From contig JAGKVC010000067.1 in the NCBI GenBank assembly GCA_021152595.1, positions 1 to 26,584 of the forward strand: DNA of 26,584 nucleotides. The letters are read 5' to 3'. The notes below the pieces were generated by a model. The model had not been told where the DNA came from. It did no database searches and saw only the letters and a program-made list of their open reading frames with translations. A program made the position numbers and the translations under genes. Each line of letters starts with the position of its first letter. Positions within the stretch are counted from its first letter, which is position 1. Positions 21,075 through 26,584 of this stretch are shown piece by piece. This DNA is from Clostridia bacterium (GTDB lineage Bacteria > Bacillota > Clostridia > Oscillospirales > Ruminococcaceae).

Positions 21075-21999
21075 GCGTATCGCCCACCTTTTCCACAAAG
21101 ATCTCATGCAGGCTCGGCTCGCGCAGCTCGAATGTGATCAGCGGAATGCCCTGCGTCACGAGATTTTTCAGCAGACCGTTTGCCTGCTCCTCGCCGCTGA
21201 CCTTGCACTGATAGGAGAAGCCGACGCTCGAGAGGATCGTGATGCCGGCAGCCTCGATCATCGGGCGCAGTTCCTGCTCCGCCTTGATGAACAGATTGAT
21301 TCTGCCGTAGCCCTTTTTGATCTCCGCAAGATTGCCCTGCAAAACGGTCTTGCTGCGGTTGAGGATCGTCAGATCGGTGCAGAATTCCTCGATCGTTGCC
21401 ATCTGGTGGCTGGACATGATCAGATATTTGCCCTTGCCGATCTCCTCGTGGATGATGCTCTTGAACAGATCCGTATTGACCGGATCGAGACCGGAGAGCG
21501 GCTCATCGAGAATCAGCAGCTCCGGATCGCTCAGCAGTGAGAGCATGAACTGGATCTTCTGCTGATTGCCCTTGGAGAGCTGATCCGCCTTTTTCGGCTT
21601 CACAGGACGCTTGCCCTCCTGCGGCGGATAGAGATATTCCGTCGCCTCGAGACGCTCCGCCCAGTAATTGATCCGCTGCTTTGCCTCCGCACGCGGTACG
21701 CCGCGCAGCGATGCAAAATACATAAGCTGATCCATCAGCGTATTCTTCGGATAAAGGCCGCGCTCCTCGGCAAGATAGCCGACATTGCAGGTTTGCAGCG
21801 TCAGCGGTCCGCCGTTCCATTCGACCGTGCCGCCGTCCTTTGCAAGCATATTCAGAATCATGCGGATCGAGGTCGTCTTGCCTGCGCCGTTGGTTCCCAG
21901 CAGCGCATAGACGCCCGGCTCGCGCATCTCAAAGCTGAGGTGATCGACGACGACCTTGTCGCCGTACTTTTTGAAGAGATCCGTTACCTTGAAGCCCAT
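21061..21999 (-). CDS. ABC transporter ATP-binding protein (NatA-like)
   Basis: A 312-residue ATPase that powers the permease pair. Walker A is GTNGAGKTTS, the signature is a variant LSKGNQQK, and Walker B with the catalytic Glu is LLILDEPLSGLDP, followed by the H-loop MSSHQM. The C-terminal ~80 residues are the accessory domain found in NatA/YhaQ-type exporters. ATG 21999 follows AAAGGA; an alternative ATG at 22044 would add 15 polar residues. First gene of the four-gene operon. Three tandem 10-bp repeats lie just upstream. Confidence 0.92.
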   Translation of the reverse strand: MGFKVTDLFKKYGDKVVVDHLSFEMREPGVYALLGTNGAGKTTSIRMILNMLAKDGGTVEWNGGPLTLQTCNVGYLAEERGLYPKNTLMDQLMYFASLRGVPRAEAKQRINYWAERLEATEYLYPPQEGKRPVKPKKADQLSKGNQQKIQFMLSLLSDPELLILDEPLSGLDPVNTDLFKSIIHEEIGKGKYLIMSSHQMATIEEFCTDLTILNRSKTVLQGNLAEIKKGYGRINLFIKAEQELRPMIEAAGITILSSVGFSYQCKVSGEEQANGLLKNLVTQGIPLITFELREPSLHEIFVEKVGDTHEEQ

Positions 22000-22035
22000 A
22001 TTCTCTTTGTTCCTTTCACTGTGCAAAATTGTATG

Positions 22036-22065
22036 TTCCGACATCTTCCGACATCTTCTGACATA
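22036..22065. repeat. Three tandem 10-bp repeats upstream of the ABC operon
   Basis: TTCCGACATC, TTCCGACATC, TTCTGACATA follow head to tail, one helical turn each. They lie 37 bp before the ATPase start and close to a weak -10-like TAAAAT at about 22078-22083 (minus strand). A cooperative regulator site is possible. The rest of the 22066-22235 gap shows nothing else I recognise. Confidence 0.6.
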
Positions 22066-22235
22066 TAGCCTCTACATTTTATCACAAGCCGCTGAAAAAA
22101 GAAAGTACCCCAAATCCGATTTATGCATTTCATCAAGGAACCGGATTCCTGCCCTGTCCTTTTTGGGGATAATCTACGATTTCGGGAAGATGCAGCCGGA
22201 AATTTGTGCAAAAGCGGCAATTTTTCGCAATTTGC

Positions 22236-22264
22236 TTGACGGCGCGGCGTTTTTATGGGATAAT
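22236..22264 (+). promoter_or_regulatory. Promoter of the small-multidrug-export family gene
   Basis: TTGACG (22236-22241) and GATAAT (22259-22264), spacer 17 bases, plus strand. Leader of about 70 nt. Confidence 0.78.
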
Positions 22265-22340
22265 AATATGCACCTGCCGTTGCAGGCAGAACCATTTGCT
22301 TATATACATATTTATAATACATGAACGGAGGCAATCCCGT

Positions 22341-22910
22341 ATGCTCCAATCCTCGATGATCCCGATTCTGCTCGCAGCAGGCGGCGCAGCGTCGCTTGCG
22401 GAGAAAATGACAGAACTGCTCGGCGGACTGCCGCCGATCCTGATTCCCTTTATTATCTCGATGATCCCGATCCTTGAGCTGCGCGGCGGTCTGATCGCTG
22501 CCGCAATCCTCAAGCTCCCGATGTGGCAGTCCATTGCGGTCTGCGTCCTCGGCAATATTCTGCCGCTCCCCTTTATCCTGCTCTTTATCGAGAAGATTCT
22601 CAACTGGATGGAGGGCTGCAAGATCGGCTGGATGCGAAAGCTCGCAATCTGGCTGAAAGAGCGCGGCACCGGCAAAAAGGCGGACAAGATCCGGAAGGTC
22701 GAATTTATCGGGCTGCTGCTCTTCGTCGGCATTCCGCTCCCCGGCACCGGCGGCTGGACCGGCTCACTGATCGCCGCACTGCTGCATGTCAGCCGCAAGA
22801 AATCCGTTCCGGCGATTTTCCTCGGTCTGATCCTTGCGACGATCATCATGACCATTATCTCCTTCGGCGGATTGCAGGCAATCATCACATTCTTCCAGAA
22901 TCTGTTTTAA
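22341..22910 (+). CDS. Putative small multidrug export protein family (COG2426-like)
   Basis: A 189-residue membrane protein of the family annotated as putative small multi-drug export proteins. Hydrophobic segments lie at about 28-60 (PPILIPFIISMIPILELRGGLIAAAIL), 66-87, 128-150 and 160-185. The conserved motifs are PILELRGGLIA and VGIPLPGTGGWTGSLIA. Transport activity has not been established for the family. ATG 22341 has GGAGG nine bases upstream; the open frame to 22206 runs through the promoter. Confidence 0.9.
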   Translation: MLQSSMIPILLAAGGAASLAEKMTELLGGLPPILIPFIISMIPILELRGGLIAAAILKLPMWQSIAVCVLGNILPLPFILLFIEKILNWMEGCKIGWMRKLAIWLKERGTGKKADKIRKVEFIGLLLFVGIPLPGTGGWTGSLIAALLHVSRKKSVPAIFLGLILATIIMTIISFGGLQAIITFFQNLF

Positions 22911-23148
22911 TCACATCCCTGAATCAGACATCAATCGGCATTGCTTCAAACGCAGTGCCGGTTGTGTTTTTCATGCAGATATCATCTGCCGGAAATTCGC
23001 TTAACAGTTTGCATAATACAACCGGTATAATTCCGGCTTCGATTTGTGCGGACATACAAAATTCGCACGAAGCCGCCCGAAAAAAAGGATTTTTTGCCCC
23101 CGATGCAGTATATCTTATCAGAAGAAACTGCAAAAGGAGGCTTGCCGA
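22911..23148. other. Intergenic gap before the dgt-like gene
   Basis: No gene is supported here. A -10-like TATAAT lies at 23026-23031, but the only -35-like match (TTAACA 23001-23006) is 19 bases away. AACCGG/CCGGAA-type inverted bases surround the TATAAT. This may be the promoter of the dgt-dnaG-rpoD cluster. Confidence 0.35.
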
Positions 23149-24141
23149 ATGACTGTACGCGAACAGACAGAACAATTTGAAAATACGATTCTCTGTGAAC
23201 ATGCCTGCCATGCCGATGCCGCCGTCCGCGATGTGCCGGAGCCGCTGTGTCCGCTGCGAACCGAATTCCAGCGCGACAGAGACCGCATCCTGCACTGCAC
23301 CTCATTCCGGCGGCTCAAGCGCAAGACGCAGGTTTTTCTGTCTCCGATCGGAGATCACTACCGCACACGCCTGACGCATACGCTCGAGGTCGCGCAGATT
23401 GCCCGGACAATGGCGCGTGCGCTGCGCATGAACGAGGATCTGACCGAGGCCATCGCACTCGGGCATGATCTGGGACATTCGCCCTTCGGTCACGCCGGAG
23501 AAGCCGCGCTCAACGGCATTACGCCCGGCGGCTACCGGCACTATGAGCAGAGCGTCCGCGTGGTGGAATACATCGAGAAAAACGGCAGAGGTCTCAACCT
23601 CACCAAACAGGTGCGCGACGGCATCCTCTGCCATACCAATATGATCGCGCAGACCTTGGAGGGCAATCTTGTCCGGCTGGCGGACAGAATCGCCTATATC
23701 AATCACGATATCGACGATGCAATCCGCGGCGGCATTCTCAAAGAGGACGATCTGCCCAAAGACTGCACTGCGGTACTCGGGCATTCCAAATCCGAGCGCA
23801 TCACCACGATGATTACCTCCGTGATCGAACACGGTGACACAGAGATGGATATGATGCCGGAGATCCGGCAGGCGCATGATGCGCTGCACAAGTTTCTCTA
23901 TCAGAATGTCTATTCCGGCTCTGCGGCGAAAACCGAGGATCACAAGGCGCAGGAGCTTATCCGCCGCCTTTACGCCTATTACAGCGAGCATCCGCATGAG
24001 ATGCCCAATGAATATCAGGCGCTGGCAGAGCGGTTTACCGTCGAGCGCGCCGTCTGCGACTATATCGCAGGCATGAGCGACGACTACGCAATCTATGACT
24101 ACGAAAAGCTCTTTATCCCGCGCTCGTGGGATGTGAGGTAG
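23149..24141 (+). CDS. dgt: dGTPase-like HD-domain deoxynucleotide triphosphohydrolase
   Basis: A 330-residue HD-superfamily protein of the deoxyguanosinetriphosphate triphosphohydrolase-like group, which cleaves dNTPs to deoxynucleosides and triphosphate. Metal ligands are visible: His77 in TRLTHTLEVAQ, the HD pair His106-Asp107 in LGHDLGHSPFGH, and a later Asp in VRLADRIAYINHD. The R..R-rich start (FRRLKRKTQVF) is typical. ATG 23149 has AGGAGG eight bases upstream; the upstream open frame is rejected. Located directly before dnaG and rpoD, as in many Clostridia. Confidence 0.92.
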   Translation: MTVREQTEQFENTILCEHACHADAAVRDVPEPLCPLRTEFQRDRDRILHCTSFRRLKRKTQVFLSPIGDHYRTRLTHTLEVAQIARTMARALRMNEDLTEAIALGHDLGHSPFGHAGEAALNGITPGGYRHYEQSVRVVEYIEKNGRGLNLTKQVRDGILCHTNMIAQTLEGNLVRLADRIAYINHDIDDAIRGGILKEDDLPKDCTAVLGHSKSERITTMITSVIEHGDTEMDMMPEIRQAHDALHKFLYQNVYSGSAAKTEDHKAQELIRRLYAYYSEHPHEMPNEYQALAERFTVERAVCDYIAGMSDDYAIYDYEKLFIPRSWDVR

Positions 24142-24248
24142 GAATTAGAAATGTGAAATTAGAAATTGCGGTGTCCGCCTGCGGGGGAATATCTGAATCA
24201 CGGCGAAGCCGCTCCGCAATTTCTCACTTCTCATTTCTGATTTCTCAT
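24142..24248. repeat. Inverted-repeat element between dgt and dnaG
   Basis: The left side carries repeated AGAAAT units up to AGAAATTGCGG (24161-24171). The right side starts CCGCAATTTCT (24214-24224), a perfect 11-bp inverse, and continues with inverse TTTCTCA/TTTCTGA units to 24248. The middle is GC-rich and includes GGCGAAGCCGC. It looks like a small non-autonomous repeat inserted in the operon spacer. It may modulate dnaG-rpoD expression. Confidence 0.6.
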
Positions 24249-24279
24249 TGAATATAAAACGGAAAGGGTGTGAATCTGC

Positions 24280-26037
24280 ATGCTGCCGCAGGAATTTATC
24301 TATCAGCTCAAACAGGCAAACCCGATCGAGCAGGTCATGGGCAGCTATGTGCAGCTCATCCGCGCAGGCTCGCTGCTCAAGTGCAACTGCCCGTTTCATT
24401 CCGAAAAAACACCGTCCTGCGTCGTTTATGCCGATACGCAGGATCCGCATTTCTATTGCTTCGGCTGCCACGCAGGCGGCGATGTGATCTCATTCATCCG
24501 GCAGATCGAAGGCATCGGCTATATGGATGCCGTCCGGATGCTCGCCGAACGCGCCGGTATGACCGTCCCCTCGCAGTCGCAGGATAACCGCGAGGAAAAT
24601 ATGCGGATGCGCCTGCTCGAACTCAACCGCGCCGCCGCAAACTATTACTATAAACAGCTCACCGGTCCCGATAAACGCGGACTCGTCTACCTCAAAGAGC
24701 GCGCGCTCCGTCCCGATATCATCAAAAAATACGGGCTCGGCTTTGCCGGCGAGCAATGGGACGGGCTGCTCAATGCCATGAAAAATCTCGGCTTTACCGA
24801 TGAGGAGCTGCTCGCTGCCAATCTGTGCAGCCGCTCCCAGAAAACCGGCAACCTCTATGACAGATTCCGCAGCAGGGTGATCTTCCCGATCATCGACCTG
24901 CGCGGCAATGTCATTGCGTTCGGCGGAAGAACCATCGAAAAGGATGGCGAGCCGAAATATCTCAACTCATCCGATACGCCTGTCTTCAAAAAGGGACGCA
25001 ATCTGTTTTCCATGAACTTTGCGAAGAAATCACAGTCCAAAAGGCTGATCCTCGCAGAGGGCTATATGGATGTCATTGCGGTGCATCAGGCAGGCTTTGA
25101 AAATGTCGTTGCTTCGCTCGGCACGGCGCTGACACCCGATCAGTGCAGGCTCATGCGGCAGTATGCGGACGAGGTCGTGATCTCCTACGACAGCGACGCC
25201 GCAGGTCAGAATGCAACCGTCAAGGCGGTCAATCTGCTGCGCGCCGTCGGGCTGCGTCCGCGCATTCTGCATATGCACGATGCGAAGGATCCAGACGAAT
25301 ATATCAAGAAATTCGGCGCACCTTATTTCCGGAAGCTGCTCGAGGACGCAGACGACGCCCTCACCTATGAATTGCAGCGATGCCGCGACGGCACCGATCC
25401 GGAAAGCGAGGACGGTACCATTACCGCGCTGCACAAAGCCGTCAGTGTCCTTGCAGGCATTACAAATGAGATGGAACGGAATGTCTATCTCTCACGCGTT
25501 GCAAAGGATTATGATATCAATACGCAGCTTCTGGAAGCGCAGGTGGACCGCGAAATCAAAAAGCGCAAAAACAGCGCCAAAAAACAGGACTGGCAGAACA
25601 GAGTCTCTTTGCTGCGTCCGCGTGATCCGGTCAATCCGGAGGCGTCCCAGCATCAGAAGGAGGCAACTGCGGAGGAATATATCCTCTGCTATCTGTTCCG
25701 GCAGCCCGATGCGCTCGAATCCGTCATGGAACGGATCAAGCCGGAGGAATTCGTCACCGAATTTCACCGCAGAGTCTACGAAAAGCTCGCGGAAATGCTC
25801 AAGCAGGGCTATGACTTTTCGCTCTCGCTCTTTTCCGGCGAGGACTTCACACCGGATGAAACCGGCAGAATCACCGGTATTCCGGCAAAATATGATGAGA
25901 TCGACATTTCACCGCAGACGGTCGAGGACTGCATCCGCACGCTGAAGCAGCGCCCGATGCAGGATGTCGATATGTCAACTCTCAGCGATGCCGATGCATC
26001 TGCGTTCTTTGCGCAGATCCGGCAGAATAAACGGTAA
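24280..26037 (+). CDS. dnaG: DNA primase
   Basis: DnaG primase of 585 residues, which makes RNA primers for replication. The N-terminal zinc-binding domain has Cys37, His40, Cys60 and Cys63 (CPFH ... CFGC). The TOPRIM catalytic core has Glu260 in LAEGYMDVIAVHQAGF and the Asp304/Asp306 pair in SYDSDAAGQ. The C-terminal ~130 residues form the helicase-binding region (AEEYILCYLF onward). Length is typical for Clostridia. ATG 24280 is preceded by AAAGGGTG. Followed after 64 bp by rpoD. Confidence 0.97.
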   Translation: MLPQEFIYQLKQANPIEQVMGSYVQLIRAGSLLKCNCPFHSEKTPSCVVYADTQDPHFYCFGCHAGGDVISFIRQIEGIGYMDAVRMLAERAGMTVPSQSQDNREENMRMRLLELNRAAANYYYKQLTGPDKRGLVYLKERALRPDIIKKYGLGFAGEQWDGLLNAMKNLGFTDEELLAANLCSRSQKTGNLYDRFRSRVIFPIIDLRGNVIAFGGRTIEKDGEPKYLNSSDTPVFKKGRNLFSMNFAKKSQSKRLILAEGYMDVIAVHQAGFENVVASLGTALTPDQCRLMRQYADEVVISYDSDAAGQNATVKAVNLLRAVGLRPRILHMHDAKDPDEYIKKFGAPYFRKLLEDADDALTYELQRCRDGTDPESEDGTITALHKAVSVLAGITNEMERNVYLSRVAKDYDINTQLLEAQVDREIKKRKNSAKKQDWQNRVSLLRPRDPVNPEASQHQKEATAEEYILCYLFRQPDALESVMERIKPEEFVTEFHRRVYEKLAEMLKQGYDFSLSLFSGEDFTPDETGRITGIPAKYDEIDISPQTVEDCIRTLKQRPMQDVDMSTLSDADASAFFAQIRQNKR

Positions 26038-26101
26038 TCCGCGCGTGCAATCCGCGCTTTGTTTTCAGACCGGCGCAGCGGCGCCAAGGAGGATTCAGAA
26101 A

Positions 26102-26584
26102 ATGGCAGATGAAGAAAAGCGGCTGAATCAGCTGCTTGAAAAGGCAAAGGCAACAGGCAGAATCACGATTGCCGAGGTACAGGAGGCTTCCGAAACGCTT
26201 TCGATCGAACCGGATATCATCATGGAGCGCTGCTCTGCTTTGCAGATCGAGCTGGCAGATGAGGATATGTCCGTCGAGGATATGACGGATCCTGCCGTCA
26301 CAATGGCAAATGACGAAATCTCGAACGACGACTCCGTCAAGATCTATCTCAAGGAGATCGGCAGAGTGCCGCTCCTCACTGCGGAGGAGGAAACCGACCT
26401 CGCTCGCCGCCTCGCGGACAACCCCCACGATGAGGGCGCAAGACAGCGTCTGGCTGAGGCGAATCTCCGTCTGGTCGTCAGCATTGCAAAGAAATATGTC
26501 GGCAGAGGCATGCAGTTCCTCGACCTCATTCAGGAGGGCAATATGGGACTGCTCAAAGCCGTCGATAAATTCGATTATACCAAG
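26102..26584 (+). CDS. rpoD: RNA polymerase primary sigma factor, 5' part
   Basis: The first 161 codons of the housekeeping sigma factor (RpoD/SigA); the gene runs off the window end. Residues about 5-60 are region 1.1 (LLEKAKATGRITIAEVQE). Region 1.2 begins at DDSVKIYLKEIGRVPLLTAEEE, and region 2 starts at ARQRLAEANLRLVVSIAKKYVGRGMQFLDLIQEGNMGLLKAVDKFDY. ATG 26102 has AGGAGG nine bases upstream. A small GC hairpin (GGCGC / GCGCC) precedes the ribosome site. Completes the dgt-dnaG-rpoD cluster. Confidence 0.97.
   Translation, partial: MADEEKRLNQLLEKAKATGRITIAEVQEASETLSIEPDIIMERCSALQIELADEDMSVEDMTDPAVTMANDEISNDDSVKIYLKEIGRVPLLTAEEETDLARRLADNPHDEGARQRLAEANLRLVVSIAKKYVGRGMQFLDLIQEGNMGLLKAVDKFDYTK

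Noticed and set aside
1..26584. tRNA, rRNA, CRISPR arrays, transposases, phage genes
   Set aside because: Looked for T-arm GTTCGANTC motifs, regularly spaced repeats and recognisable proteins; none was found.

Overview
This window looks like chromosomal DNA from a Gram-positive anaerobe of the Ruminococcus/Oscillospiraceae (Clostridia) type. The evidence is a secreted cohesin-dockerin protein typical of ruminococcal cellulosomes or amylosomes, a SpoIVB sporulation protease, strong AGGAGG ribosome sites, near-consensus sigma-A promoters (TTGACA-17-TATAAT), moderately high GC, and the clostridial order dgt-like / dnaG / rpoD. The genus is an inference from gene content.

Layout: (1) 1-3.3 kb: an AraC/GyrI-like regulator and a DUF4274-like protein (- strand), divergent from spoIVB (+). 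(2) 3.2-5.4 kb: HPr (ptsH), a gene-free stretch that encodes a strong candidate for a structured RNA of about 170 nt, then rimM-trmD. (3) 5.4-9.3 kb: a hairpin-rich repeat region, an XRE regulator/membrane protein pair, prfB (RF2) with a long leader holding a short ORF that ends in TGA, then a DUF2975 membrane protein/YozG-like regulator pair. (4) 9.3-11.5 kb: maf and a metallo-beta-lactamase-fold hydrolase (-), and a membrane-anchored unknown (+). (5) 11.5-15.5 kb: a cation/proton antiporter broken near its C-terminus, a complex promoter/leader region, glyA, and the cohesin-dockerin gene. (6) 15.5-17.4 kb: rpsB-tsf with a structured leader. (7) 17.4-22.0 kb: a four-gene ABC export operon (ATPase, two ABC-2 permeases, lipoprotein). 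(8) 22.3-26.6 kb, all + strand: a small-multidrug-export family protein, the dgt-like gene, dnaG and the start of rpoD, which runs off the end.

Most genes are housekeeping: translation (rimM, trmD, prfB, rpsB, tsf), one-carbon metabolism (glyA), and replication/transcription initiation (dnaG, rpoD). The accessory interest lies between genes: a rod-like RNA candidate upstream of ptsH, a hairpin array with a second partial copy 3.7 kb away, a duplicated terminator-like repeat, an inverted repeat between dgt and dnaG, direct-repeat operator candidates spaced about 21 bp, and a prfB that lacks the usual programmed frameshift. No tRNA, rRNA, CRISPR array, transposase or prophage gene was seen.
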